Source of the DNA: Kalaharituber pfeilii
Lineage: Eukaryota > Ascomycota > Pezizomycetes > Pezizales > Pezizaceae
DNA: 64,000 nt
Assembly (NCBI GenBank): GCA_015179045.1
Contig: WHUZ01000119.1
Coordinates: 79,420-143,419, forward strand
Direction of reading: 5' to 3'
The notes under the pieces are model-generated. The model saw nothing but the letters and a program-made list of their open reading frames with translations. It did not search any database and was not told the origin of the DNA. Positions 44,690-54,707 of the stretch are shown here, in pieces (the stretch's first letter is position 1; every line of letters begins with the position of its first letter). Both the position numbers and the translations under genes were made by a program.

Positions 44690-46740
44690 CTTCCGCAACG
44701 AGGCTGTAGTGCGCTTGCTCCTTGAGCGAGCTGATATTATAGCCGACACAATGGATAAAGGGGCAGGACTCCGCTTTCATATGCTGCTGAGAAAGGCCAT
44801 GAGGCTGTAGTGCGCTTGCTTCTTGAACGAGCCGACGTCAAAGCCGATTCACAGAATAGCTATAGCAGGACTCCGCTTTCATATGCTGCTGGAGGAGGCC
44901 ATGAGGCTGTAGTGCGCTTGCTTCTTGAACGAGCCGATGTCGAAGCCGATTTACGGGATACAGTGGGTAGGACTCCGCTTTCATATGCTGCTGGAAGTGG
45001 CCATGAGGCTGTAGTGCGCTTGCTTCTTGAACGAGCCGATGTCGAAGCCGACGCAGAGGATCCAGACGGCAGCACTCCGCTTTCATTTGCTTCTGAGAAA
45101 GGCCATGAGGCTGTAGTGCGCTTGCTTCTTGAACGAGCCGATGTCGAAGCCGATTTACGGGATACAGTGGGTAGGACTCCGCTTTCATATGCTGCTGGAA
45201 GTGGCCATGAGGCTGTAGTGCGCTTGCTTCTTGAACGAGCCGATGTCGAAGCCGACGCAGAGGATCCAGACGGCAGCACTCCGCTTTCATATGCTTCTGA
45301 GGAAGGCCATGAGGCTGTAGTGCGCTTGCTTCTTGAACGAGCCGACGTCAAACCCGATTCACAGAATGGCTATCGCAGGACTCCGCTTTCATATGCTGCT
45401 GGAGGAGGCCATGAGGCTGTAGCGCGCTTGCTTCTTGAACGAGCCGATGTCGAAGCCGACGCAAAGGATCAAGAGGGCAGGACTCCGCTTTCATATGCTG
45501 CTGGAAGTGGCCATGAGGCTGTAGTGCGCTTGCTCCTTGAGCGAGCTGATATTATAGCCGACACAATGGATAAAGGGGGCAGGACTCCGCTTTCATATGC
45601 TGCTGAGAAAGGCCATGAGGCTGTAGTGCGCTTGCTCCTTGAGCGAGCTGATATCGAAGCCGACACAAAGGATGACTTGGGCAGGACTCCGCTTTCATAC
45701 GCCGCTGAGGGAGGCCATGAGGCTGTAGTGCGCTCGCTTCTTGAACGAGCCGATGTCGAAGCCGATCCACAGGATGACAATAGCAGGACTCCGCTTTCAT
45801 ATGCTGCGATGAAAGGCAATGAGGTTGTAGTGCGCTTGCTGCTTGAACGAGCCGATGTCGAAGCCGATGCAAAGAATCATGAGGGCAGGACTCCGCTTTC
45901 ATATGCTGCTGAGAAAGGCCATGAAGCTGTAGTGCGTTTGCTGCTTAAACGAGCCGATATTAATGTGAATGCAAGGGATAACACTGCATCGATGATGAGA
46001 TACGGTGGGTGGAGTGTATCGAGATCCACTTCAAAGTCTCCAAACAGCAGAGCTCCACTTTCATACGCTGCTGAGAAAGGCCATGAGGCTGTAGTGCGCT
46101 TGCTGCTTGAGCGAGCCGATGTCGAAGCCAATGCAAAGGATGGAAAGGGCAGGACTCCGCTTTCATATGCTTCTGAGGAAGGCCATGAGGCTGTAGTGCG
46201 CTTGCTGCTTGAACGAGCCGATGTCGAAGCCGATGCAAAGAATCATGAGGGCAGGACTCCGCTTTCATATGCTGCTGGAGGAGGCCATGAGGCTGTAGTG
46301 CGCTTGCTCCTTGAGCGAGCTGATATTATAGCCGACACAATGGATAAAGGGGGCAGGACTCCACTTTCATATGCTGCTGGGAGAGGCCATGGGGCTGTTG
46401 TAGCCTTGCTTATTGTGCGAGCCGAAGTGGATGTAAATGCAAGGGACTGCAATGGCAAGAGTCCACTTTTATATGCTGTTCAACTTTTCCATGGTGAGAC
46501 TACACTGAGTTACTCCTTGAGCGAACAGATATTGACGCAACTGCAGAGCACACAGAATTTTACCATGCTCTTCACTTTCGGGATGACGGACAGGGCCCTG
46601 AGCATGTGATACGCAAGCTCCTTGAGCGAGCTGATATCGACGTACACGCAAAAGATAACTCTGGCAATACTCCGCTTTCGGTCGCCAATAATGGATGGAA
46701 TGAGACTATCGTGCGCTTACTTGCTGAGCGAGCAGCATTG
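44690..46740 (+). repeat. Ankyrin array of NLR3, about 18 units of 102 bp
   Basis: 34-residue units of the form GRTPLSYAAEKGHEAVVRLL then LERADVEADAKDH. Many units are identical for tens of bases, including two exact copies of the block LRDTVGRTPLSYAAGSG plus AEDPDGSTPLS. One unit near 45965-46050 is longer (INVNARDNTASMMRYGG). Confidence 0.9.
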
Positions 46741-46770
46741 AATGCAGAGGTAAAGTCATGCAGTGAATAG

Positions 46771-47740
46771 CGGCGAAAGTCGCTGCCATACAGTACGTAG
46801 CAGGAGAAGGACACGGTGGGTGCCATAGTGCGCCACTTGCTCCCTAGTATCCAGGGATGCAAATCAAAGTCTACATATATAGGACAGTACGGGAAACATC
46901 TCCTTAGGAATCCTTAGGAAATCCTATTCCTATCAAAGTGCGTTTGCGGAATGTGGGGTCAATGTCTTGTCTTGCACGCGATCACTGATATAAACAAAAC
47001 AAAACAAAACAAAAAACAAAAAACAAAAAAAAAAAAAAAAAAAGTCTTGTTTAGTTATTTGTCTGCTTTTCCTATACCTGTTGTTTTCTTATGCAATGTG
47101 CTATTCAATCTTGATTGCCAATGATCGCTGTTTCTGCATTCTTGTGTTTCTAGTAATACTTCGAAGTGAATTTTCTTGAGTATGGCATACTTGAATTACA
47201 GTAGAAGCGAGGGGCATTTCAGGAGGTATAGTATGCAAAGGCCAGCCACTTGTTCAACGTCGTAAGATTGTCGGGTAGCGGCGCGTGACTTCGCCCTGGC
47301 TCTCCACCCTAAGAGTGGAGTCTTTGCGAAGCCCCTCGTTCATTCTTCCCGGAGCCCTCCTTAAATACGTCTCCTTGCATGGCCCTTTTCAAGCTACTGT
47401 ACATAACCACTTCGGTGTAGGAAGGGCACCTTACATCAGTGTTCCGGGTCCAGCCTACCTCAATAGGAAGGCATCTCCTTGCATGACCCTTCCCAAGCTA
47501 CTGTACATCCACCCGCCGCCTCACAGTACACCGCTACCAAAGTGATTGCCAGCGACGGCGCCTACAACTCCAGCACGTGACCATGAGCACGTAGCTTAGT
47601 CCAGGCTGCGGCGAGTCCCCAGTGTATGTCCGGGCAGCAGCTCGATGGGACGGGTACTGTCGCAAACGCGTCTGGGTGCGGTGAGGGATCTTGGCATTTC
47701 CTGTGCCATGGTGAGGGAAGGCCGGAGGGGGAGGTAACTA
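46771..47740. other. Intergenic with A-rich run and a short direct repeat
   Basis: 46993-47043 is an (aaaac)n to poly(A) run. 47365-47400 and 47465-47510 repeat the phrase ctccttgcatgRcccttYYcaagctactgtacat. A TA-free, C-rich stretch follows. No gene was recognised. Confidence 0.45.
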
Positions 47741-47745
47741 CTGGT

Positions 47746-47960
47746 AGTCTGGTTGCACTACCCCTCGTAGAGGGTCTGGTCCAAAACATTGATTTTTAGT
47801 ATGGGGCCCGGTTCAAGATGGTGTCTTGGCAGACGACACCAATATTCTATTAGTTTAGTATACTTATGCTGGTACTTAATACCTAACATGCTCAATTTGC
47901 TCGATATTTGATGCACGTACTCAGTATACTCAATGTACTCAATATCTTATATGTTCTCAG
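47746..47960. repeat. Segment inverted relative to 58740-58950
   Basis: ctggttgcactacccctcgtagagggtctggtcc and the following bases match the reverse complement of the region at 58.9 kb, on through ggtgtcttggcagacgacaccaat and the tactcaatatRctcaat-type tail. The copy at 58.8 kb holds an extra LINE stub. Confidence 0.8.
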
Positions 47961-48112
47961 TACATACAACTCATACTGGCTCACTCGGCAGCCGAGTAGT
48001 AGTTGTACATTATTGCAGCCGAGTAGGGTATGTTTATGGCATGACAAACTGACCCGAAACCCGACTCACTTAGAAAAGCCGACTCAGAACTCACACCAAG
48101 TGCAAATGCTAT
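47960..48112. repeat. R1 element, partial copy 3
   Basis: From tacaactcatactggctcac to actcacaccaagtgcaaatgctat this matches the right part of R1 copy 2 (62660-62785) with point changes, and stops at the same R1 terminus. The left part is missing. Confidence 0.75.
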
Positions 48113-48950
48113 CATAATGCATCCAAGTATCCTAACGTTAGATCTTCTACCCTGGTGCATCCTGACACTAAATCTTCTATCCTGGTTCCTGATACTACAA
48201 GTGAGCCTTTGCTCAATGATCATTGCGTTTAGATGCATTTTGGTGCTCACAATGCAATTTTAATAATTGACTTGCATCCCGATACTGGTAGTTGGCATGG
48301 GGTTCTTTCATGGCCCCCACTATTCGTACCCTGACACTGGCAGTCAGCATAGGGTTCTTTCGTAGCCCGCACCATTTGTACATTACCTTTGGTATCACAC
48401 CATCCTGAGTCAGTATAGGGCTCTTTTATGGCTACTCTAATTTGTATATCACCTTCAGCATGCTGATGCCATCTCCACCCAAGATCTCATGCGTGCAGTA
48501 AATATGCTTAATATACTTAACATGTTTTATATCTCATGCATGCACTCAATATGCTCAATACTCTCTATATCTCATGCTGCGATCAATGTGCTTCATATTC
48601 TCTATAATTTTATGGGCAATAATTTATTATCCATATAGATAATAGTAGAAGGAATCTCTCTTTAGTCATACTCTCTCTCCTGATCTTTATATAAGAGAAT
48701 TCAGAAATCAAGATCTCCAGCTCCTCCAATATCATCTCTCCTACAGATCTCATAAGCTATAAAAAATAGATTAGTTCTATTGATCGGTTCCATGATACTG
48801 ATTGCTATCTTCTAAATCTCAAGACCCTTCCTAATTTGTTTGAGTTTCTCTGGTATAGCTATTGCTGTATACATTCTAAAGAGTACTTTAGGGATTTTTG
48901 TAGTAGAAAGTATCTAATCTTGAAAAATCTATTCAGAAATCATTTCTCCG
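48113..48950. other. AT-rich repeats related to 58.6 kb, no gene
   Basis: Phrases such as gcatagggttctttcRtagccc and ctcaatatgctcaatactc recur with variation. They resemble the tgagcatattgagtat repeats at 58570-58740. No coding feature was recognised. Confidence 0.5.
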
Positions 48951-49165
48951 ACACTCACAGAACCCCCAAGACACCAGGTACAAGTGCGACGACACCCACA
49001 GAACCCCCCAAGACACCAGGTACAAGTGCGACGACACCCACAGAACCCCCCAAGACACCAGGTACAAGTGCGACGACACCCACAGAACCCCCCAAGACAC
49101 CAGGTGCAAGTGCGACGACACCCACAGAACCCCCCAAGACACCAGGTACAAGTGTATCGTCATAG
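48836..49165 (+). CDS. Possible small repeat protein (109 aa), doubtful
   Basis: The frame starts in AT-rich sequence (MFEFLWYSYCCIHSKEYF) and enters a 42-bp tandem repeat coding TPTEPPKTPGTSAT, ending where a LINE stub is inserted. Open minus frames cover the same bases, as expected for a stop-poor tandem repeat. No promoter, intron or homologue is visible, so it may simply be an expanded minisatellite. Confidence 0.25.
   Translation: MFEFLWYSYCCIHSKEYFRDFCSRKYLILKNLFRNHFSDTHRTPKTPGTSATTPTEPPKTPGTSATTPTEPPKTPGTSATTPTEPPKTPGASATTPTEPPKTPGTSVSS
48955..49153. repeat. 42-bp minisatellite, about 4.7 units
   Basis: The unit begins cacccacagaaccccccaag and continues acaccaggtacaagtgcgacgaca. Units are nearly identical (one tgc for tac change). 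A further partial unit lies after the LINE stub at 49216-49258. Confidence 0.95.
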
Positions 49166-49215
49166 CCCATAGGGCGGCATACGATTAATGAAAAAAAAAA
49201 AAAAAAAAAAAAAAA
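49155..49215 (+). mobile_element. LINE family B stub, 61 bp, inside the minisatellite
   Basis: cgtcatagcccatagggcggca, about 12 more bases and poly(A). It is flanked by ggtacaagtg (49145-49154 and 49216-49225). The duplication equals part of the repeat unit, so its length cannot be fixed exactly. The 3' end matches that of the LINE at 55.6-57.1 kb. Confidence 0.8.
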
Positions 49216-49225
49216 GGTACAAGTG

Positions 49226-49712
49226 CGACGACATCCACAGAACCCCCCAAGACACCAACACTCTCGTAACGATACTCAGCTGTCACCCGCACAAAAGTAC
49301 CATGATACCCACATAAATTGCGATGACACCCAATAATTTGGAACTTACCAATCCTCTACCAAGTGACATTCATCTACAACAACAAATGCATCAGCAAAAA
49401 AAATATTTCCGCTGGGCGGAAACCCTACACCCAGGGCGTGGCAGGTTCGCCCTGAACGCCTACAGCCCCCGGCGTTTTTACAAACTCGTATTGCATGCTC
49501 AACGTATAATGAAACCACTTATCGTGCTGTATTGCGCCCGGTGGAACTAAAATCACTTGCCTCACCTAGGGCATAATTGATGATACCTCTCAGTTAGACG
49601 TGTCTACTCTCGTAGCCCAGGTGTGCAGTCGGTAATAGGACCTATATGATGGTAATGCCATCCACAGTGTAGATGCCATGGCACATTAAATAACTAATTA
49701 TTCAAGTCCAGC
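49226..49712. other. Intergenic, nothing recognised
   Basis: A 75-residue frame at 49323-49550 has no domain. The 3' edge is the copia target site. Confidence 0.4.
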
Positions 49713-49717
49713 ATGCG

Positions 49718-49950
49718 TGTTGAACCGACGGTGTAATCCTAGCACCGACACGGAGGAATTATAGGCCGGCGGGAGGAATTATAGGCCGGCGGGTTGACTG
49801 ATGGTTGACTGTGGCGTGTGAAAAGTTTTTACTGTGGCAATTGTGAAGGTCGCTGTGAAGGACATATAAGTCACGGGTCCTGTGCATACTGGAGAATTCT
49901 TCTGTAATTAATTAATTAACTCTCTCCGCTCGAAAAGCGTGACTTCTTGA
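49718..49950 (+). repeat. 5' LTR of the copia element
   Basis: Begins tgttgaaccgacgg and ends gacttcttga, so it lacks the usual CA end. The duplication atgcg fixes the border. It contains a tandem 20-bp duplication (aggaattataggccggcggg, twice) and a ggacatataag TATA-like motif near 49860-49870. Confidence 0.95.
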
Positions 49951-49969
49951 GGTTATGAGCCCGGAGCTC
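49951..49969 (+). promoter_or_regulatory. Primer-binding site, complementary to an initiator tRNA-Met anticodon arm
   Basis: ggttatgagcccggagctc directly follows the LTR. Its complement contains gggctcataacc, the anticodon-arm sequence of eukaryotic initiator tRNA-Met. Drosophila copia is known to prime from an internally cut initiator tRNA-Met, and the same half-tRNA priming is inferred here. Confidence 0.75.
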
Positions 49970-49984
49970 CACTAGCCAAACACG

Positions 49985-50170
49985 TTACCTATTCATCATT
50001 CGTCGCTCATCGGAGCCTATCACTCGTCGCTCATCGGAGCCTATCACTCGTCGCTCATCGGAGCCTATCACTCGTCGCTCATCGGAGCCTATCACTCGTC
50101 GCTCATCGGAGCTTATTACTCGTCGCTCATCGTCACTCATCAATCGTCGCTCATCGGAGCCCATTACTCG
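49985..50170 (+). repeat. 24-bp tandem repeat in the copia leader
   Basis: About six to seven copies of tcgtcgctcatcggagcctatcac with variants lie between the primer-binding site and the gag start. They are non-coding in the main frame because the ORF begins after them. Confidence 0.9.
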
Positions 50171-50198
50171 TCAAGCTCATCATTTGCTGCTTACCACT

Positions 50199-53100
50199 AT
50201 GTCGTCAGAAGGCGCCTCCTCCTCTTCTTTCTCTATAGCGAGATCCACGTCAACTCTCGACATTTCCGAAGTACTGAAAATCACCCCTCGCATCTCCAAA
50301 AAGTTGTCAAATGAAGATAACTATCCTGCGTGGGCCATTGAGGCCACGCGCCAGCTTCGGAGACAGAAGCTGCTTCAAATAGTAACTGGAAACGAAATCG
50401 AACCACCCTCCAACTCAACAGATCTCGCTTTATGGCAGGATAAAAGCGATAAAGCACTAGACTATATTATGGAAAGCTGTGAAGAAGAGCCACAACTAAT
50501 GATAAGAGGAGCATCAACAGCAGCGGAAGCTTGGAAGATCCTTAAAGAAACTTACGAAGGAAGAACTAGAACCCATCTCGCTGCTCTGTTTTTTAATGTG
50601 GTACAATTACGGTTTGATGATCGAAAAATGACGATTACTGACCATATCATGGCCTTCGAATCCCATTGGCTTAAGTTAGCTACCAGTGTCGCCAGTGTCA
50701 CCGCCGGCACTACATCGCTAGCAGCTGGAATTAAGAACTTCACAGTCACTGATTCCTGGAAGGCGACCGCATTACTCAACACTCTTCCTAAAATTCAACC
50801 CTATATCAATATTATCGACAATATTACAACCAAGGAAGACGTACCAACATATTCGAATGTGGTTCTCAGACTCAAGGAAATTTCGCGACCTACTAGCAAA
50901 AAGCACAACTCTAAGGATGAACCTGAACCGGCAGCTGCCTTTGTCACTACCAGGATACCATGTGGATTTTGTAAGGCTCGAGGCTTCCCAGGCACATCGC
51001 ATACCGAATCAGAGTGTCGAACCAAGAAGAGAGAGCAAAACCGAACTTCCAAGCAAGCAAATACAACTGAATCAACTAGTACCGAAACGAACACTACAGA
51101 ATGGCTAAACTTTGCCTTTAATACCGAAGCCAGTACTACTGTAACTACCACCTCCGAAGCTGCATGGGCTCTCGATTCAGCATGTTCTCAACATATGACG
51201 CCCTACCTAGAAGACCTTGTTGATGCGCAACCTCATATAGAGCCTATTAAAAGCTCAGCAGGAACTAGGATGTACTCATCTCATATTGGGACAGTATCAG
51301 TGGCCGGACTTTGGCTAAATAATGTGCTTGTTGTGCCAGAGTTATCACGGAGACTTGTGAGCTTAGGGGTACTTGAAAACGAGGGGGCAGAAATGCACAT
51401 AGGAAAGGCTGGCAGGAAAATATCTCTTAAAGGCATAGAATGCAAGCTTAGGAAGGAAGGAAATCTATACATGTTCGAGAATAAGGTAGAAGAAGCACAT
51501 GCAAGTATGAGTGAATGGCATGAAAGGTACGGCCATCTCCCCCTGTCCGCTTTCAAGAACATTCAAGAAGCTCCATCATCTCTCCACACTTCCCAACTAC
51601 AATGCGAAGCCTGCATGAAAGGAAAGATGAGCAAGCCTCCATCCCCTGCCCAGGAGTCGATCAGAACGACATCTATAGGTGAACTTATTCATTCAGATGT
51701 TTGTGGACCACTTCCGATTCAGAGCCTCAATAACTGTCGGTACTTCGTCACCCTTATTGATGATTATTCTCGACTGTGCATCGCCAAATCGATTCCAAAC
51801 AAAGGAGTTGCTGCTGAAACACTTCAGTTGATGATTCAACAATTCACTACCATGACTGGGAAACCAATAAGGGCCTTGAGGACAGATCATGGAGGAGAGT
51901 TCAAGTCGAAAACTTTCCTTCAATGGCTTGAACAGCAAGGCATTATCAGCCACCCCACAGTTCCCTATCACAGTGAGACAAACGCTGTAGCTGAAAGACT
52001 GAACAGAACACTTATGGACTTAGTCAGGACCAATTTGCATGGGAGTGGAATGCCTAAGAATACATGGAATCTAGCCTTGGAGTACTCGGTTTTTGTCAAG
52101 AATAGAATTCCGCACCGGTCATTGAAAGGCAAGTCGCCACTTGAGGTCGCAGTACCTGGTATCAATATTCAGGCGCAAAGACAGCAGTTCAGACCGTTTG
52201 GAGAGAAAGTGTTCGCCCATACATACACAGACAACAAACTAGGTGATAAGGCAATGGTGGCACGGATAGTAGGATTTACACCAACATATGGGGTATACAA
52301 AGTCATTTTACCAGATAGACGAGTTACCCTGGCTAAGAATCCTAAACCCCGAAAAGAATCACAAGTAACATCTCTAATAGACCCTTCAATCGAACTTTCA
52401 GTACCCAAACCAGTCCAAATACCTATCGATTCGGCAACTATGCCAGGTCAGTTCCCTCAAACACCGGCAAAGCAGGTCTCTCAAGAATCAACAACCGGGG
52501 TAGCGAGAAGTACGGCGAAACCGGTGACTCAGTTGAGACTACCACCACCAGCATCATCAAGCCAACCTATGAATTTGCCAGAGCAATCAGAACCTTGGTG
52601 GCAAAAGTATGGTGATACCTTCCCGGAAGCAGCAAGACAACGAGCGGCAGAATTCCAGCTACAAGAGTTCCAAGCGTCAAAATCTATAAGTGATGAGAGG
52701 CCGACCAGAGTCCCAAAACCAATCAAACGATTTGACCCCTCGGACCCCTCCACCTATGTAACAGAAGCGTGTCTGACTATTCAAGAGGCACTACAGAGTC
52801 CGGAGGCAAATCACTGGCAGGACGCACTTCAGCGAGAGCTTAAGCAGCTAGAGAAATACCAAGTTTTTGAGTGGGTAGATCAGGTACCAGCAGGAGCCAC
52901 AACAGTAGATACAAAGGTAGTACTCCGAATCAAGTCAGAGCTAGATCCCACAAACCCCAAGAGGTATAAAGCAAGGCTTACAGCCAGAGGATTTACTCAA
53001 CGACCTGAAATCGATTACCATGAGACATTTGCACCAGTCTGCAGGGCCGAATCCTGGCGACTCGCACTTCACCGAGCTATACAGAGAAACTGGGTAGTTG

Positions 53101-54269
53101 AGCAATTTGATATAGAAGCTGCATACCTGAATTCACCAGTTACTGAAGAACTCTATATTAAAGACTCACATTTTACTGGTACTCGAGCCTGGAGACTCAA
53201 GAAGGCACTCTACGGATTAAAGCAAGCGGCACGGAATTGGAATACTGTCCTCCATGACTTACTACTTTCAGCTGGGCTCTCCCAATGCAAGGATGATTTA
53301 GGCCTATACTTCAGTAACACAACCGTCATAACTGTCCATGTTGATGACCTGCTCGGAACGTTTGCCTCGCAAGACGAATGTGAACAACTCGTCAAACACC
53401 TATCAACATATGTTACAGTCGAACGGAAAGGCAAGCCCAGTCTATTCCTTGGAGTGCACCTTAGCTGGAGCTCAGAAACAGTCATGCTTTCAATGGCAAC
53501 AGCGATCCGAGAGGTTTGCCAGCAACATGGAATCATTCAGCATGCACCTCACCCATACCAGGACCTAGAAATGAATGGGACACCTCTGCCGAATCCAAAA
53601 CCCTTTCAGTCTCTTATAGGGGCACTACTCTTCATAGCTCGCATGTGCCGCCCTGACATCAGGTATGCAGTCAGTAGGTTATCCAGGAGAACAGCATCAC
53701 CATCAGAATCAGATCTGCAAGCAGCAAGACGGGTGGCAGCTTACCTTCTTGGGACCGCAAATGAAGGGATAGAGTTAGGTAAGGGACTCGGACAAGATCT
53801 CAGAATAATAACCGATGCGGGTGAGGAACAATTGGAGGAAAAAGCAACCACGGGTATTCTGGTAATGATGGGAGATGCACCCCTGGGATGGCAGAGTAGA
53901 AAGCAGGATGTGGTGACCCTTTCCTCTACTGAAGCGGAATATATAGCTCTGGGGGAGGCTGCACAAGAGGCCTTATGGTGGGGAAAAATATTGAAGGACC
54001 TAGACAGCAGAGACACATTTGTTCCACATGTGTTTTCAGACAGTACCGGGGCCTGCAAACTGTCAGACAACCCGGAATTCCACCAGCGGACTAAGCACAT
54101 CAGGCGGCGCCATCACTTCGTCAGGGAATGTGTGGAGAATGGAGAGCTTCTTGTTTCGTGGATATCAGGGAAGGAGAATCCAGCTGATGGGCTAACCAAG
54201 GTATTAACAGGACAGAAGTTTACGAAGTTCAAAGAGTACCTAGGAATGATGATTGGGAGGAAATATTGA
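50199..54269 (+). CDS. Copia Gag-Pol polyprotein, 1356 aa
   Basis: The polyprotein builds virus-like particles, copies the element RNA and integrates the DNA. The first ATG in frame is 50199 (MSSEGASSSS). Gag spans about residues 1-300 and holds a zinc-knuckle-like CGFCKARGFPGTSHTESEC (255-273; C-x2-C-x9-H-x4-C, with a longer middle spacing than the canonical x4). The protease has DSACS (D326). The integrase has its H-x4-H at 441 and C-x2-C near 474, and catalytic D500, D563 and E599, giving the D-D-35-E spacing. The reverse transcriptase starts around 850, with FDIEAAYL and VHVDD (D1049, 1050). RNase H has TDA (D1206), STEAEYIAL and DSTGA, and the protein ends at the 3' part ENPADGLTKVL. All key residues are present, with no stop or frameshift. 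A single frame means gag and pol are not separated by frameshifting. Confidence 0.97.
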   Translation: MSSEGASSSSFSIARSTSTLDISEVLKITPRISKKLSNEDNYPAWAIEATRQLRRQKLLQIVTGNEIEPPSNSTDLALWQDKSDKALDYIMESCEEEPQLMIRGASTAAEAWKILKETYEGRTRTHLAALFFNVVQLRFDDRKMTITDHIMAFESHWLKLATSVASVTAGTTSLAAGIKNFTVTDSWKATALLNTLPKIQPYINIIDNITTKEDVPTYSNVVLRLKEISRPTSKKHNSKDEPEPAAAFVTTRIPCGFCKARGFPGTSHTESECRTKKREQNRTSKQANTTESTSTETNTTEWLNFAFNTEASTTVTTTSEAAWALDSACSQHMTPYLEDLVDAQPHIEPIKSSAGTRMYSSHIGTVSVAGLWLNNVLVVPELSRRLVSLGVLENEGAEMHIGKAGRKISLKGIECKLRKEGNLYMFENKVEEAHASMSEWHERYGHLPLSAFKNIQEAPSSLHTSQLQCEACMKGKMSKPPSPAQESIRTTSIGELIHSDVCGPLPIQSLNNCRYFVTLIDDYSRLCIAKSIPNKGVAAETLQLMIQQFTTMTGKPIRALRTDHGGEFKSKTFLQWLEQQGIISHPTVPYHSETNAVAERLNRTLMDLVRTNLHGSGMPKNTWNLALEYSVFVKNRIPHRSLKGKSPLEVAVPGINIQAQRQQFRPFGEKVFAHTYTDNKLGDKAMVARIVGFTPTYGVYKVILPDRRVTLAKNPKPRKESQVTSLIDPSIELSVPKPVQIPIDSATMPGQFPQTPAKQVSQESTTGVARSTAKPVTQLRLPPPASSSQPMNLPEQSEPWWQKYGDTFPEAARQRAAEFQLQEFQASKSISDERPTRVPKPIKRFDPSDPSTYVTEACLTIQEALQSPEANHWQDALQRELKQLEKYQVFEWVDQVPAGATTVDTKVVLRIKSELDPTNPKRYKARLTARGFTQRPEIDYHETFAPVCRAESWRLALHRAIQRNWVVEQFDIEAAYLNSPVTEELYIKDSHFTGTRAWRLKKALYGLKQAARNWNTVLHDLLLSAGLSQCKDDLGLYFSNTTVITVHVDDLLGTFASQDECEQLVKHLSTYVTVERKGKPSLFLGVHLSWSSETVMLSMATAIREVCQQHGIIQHAPHPYQDLEMNGTPLPNPKPFQSLIGALLFIARMCRPDIRYAVSRLSRRTASPSESDLQAARRVAAYLLGTANEGIELGKGLGQDLRIITDAGEEQLEEKATTGILVMMGDAPLGWQSRKQDVVTLSSTEAEYIALGEAAQEALWWGKILKDLDSRDTFVPHVFSDSTGACKLSDNPEFHQRTKHIRRRHHFVRECVENGELLVSWISGKENPADGLTKVLTGQKFTKFKEYLGMMIGRKY

Positions 54270-54386
54270 AAAGATGGGACCAAGATCTGGAAGGAAATAT
54301 AATGTTGGGAGCGTTCATGTGGACTGGTGAACCGTGGCTGGCAATAATGGGTATTGACTTTCAATGGGTGCTAGATTAAGAGGGGG

Positions 54387-54619
54387 TGTTGAACCGACGG
54401 TGTAATCCTAGCACCGACACGGAGGAATTATAGGCCGGCGGGAGGAATTATAGGCCGGCGGGTTGACTGATGGTTGACTGTGGCGTGTGAAAAGTTTTTA
54501 CTGTGGCAATTGTGAAGGTCGCTGTGAAGGACATATAAGTCACGGGTCCTGTGCATACTGGAGAATTCTTCTGTAATTAATTAATTAACTCTCTCCGCTC
54601 GAAAAGCGTGACTTCTTGA
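54387..54619 (+). repeat. 3' LTR of the copia element
   Basis: I read it as base-for-base identical to the 5' LTR, including the internal 20-bp duplication. It is preceded by agattaagaggggg (polypurine tract) and followed by atgcg. Confidence 0.95.
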
Positions 54620-54707
54620 ATGCGATCAATGGAATAAAAAAAAACAAAAAAAACAAAAAAAAAACAAGGTTATTTATTTCTAGCTATTATGATCTATATA
54701 CAGGTGC

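Larger units (their letters stand above)
41075..46770 (+). pseudogene. NLR3: NACHT / ankyrin receptor, disrupted
   Basis: By homology the coding parts are 41075-41484, 41536-41759, 41830-41963, 43048-43124, 43200-43808 and from about 43865 to 46770, with introns of 51, 70, 75 and about 55 bp. The N-terminal domain (MDPFSISTGVAGFLSLALEL) is the helical fungal NACHT-associated type. It is followed by TGTWILQTDQFKSWL, Walker A GMPGAGKT (43097-43120), FICIDAMDEL (Walker B), the winged helix (LPTGLYAAYEITISRIQ; VRLVHYTLQEYF) and an ankyrin array. Lesions are a 1080-bp M1 insertion between KSWL and SSSIERPSERILGCYG, a likely 1-base loss near 43877, a G-run shortening at 44759-44763 and a frameshift near 46507. 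After the last one the array continues to a stop at 46768-46770. Confidence 0.85.
49718..54619 (+). mobile_element. Full-length copia (Ty1) retrotransposon, 4902 bp
   Basis: Two 233-bp LTRs that I read as identical (49718-49950 and 54387-54619) enclose one open frame with the copia domain order. A 5-bp duplication atgcg flanks the element (49713-49717 and 54620-54624). A primer-binding site follows the 5' LTR and a purine-rich tract (aagaggggg) precedes the 3' LTR. Identical LTRs and an unbroken frame indicate a very recent, possibly still active insertion. Confidence 0.97.

Noticed and set aside
44838..46458. Minus-strand frames across the ankyrin array
   Set aside because: They repeat with the 102-bp ankyrin period and are by-products of the stop-poor repeat. 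The plus strand encodes clear ankyrin units.
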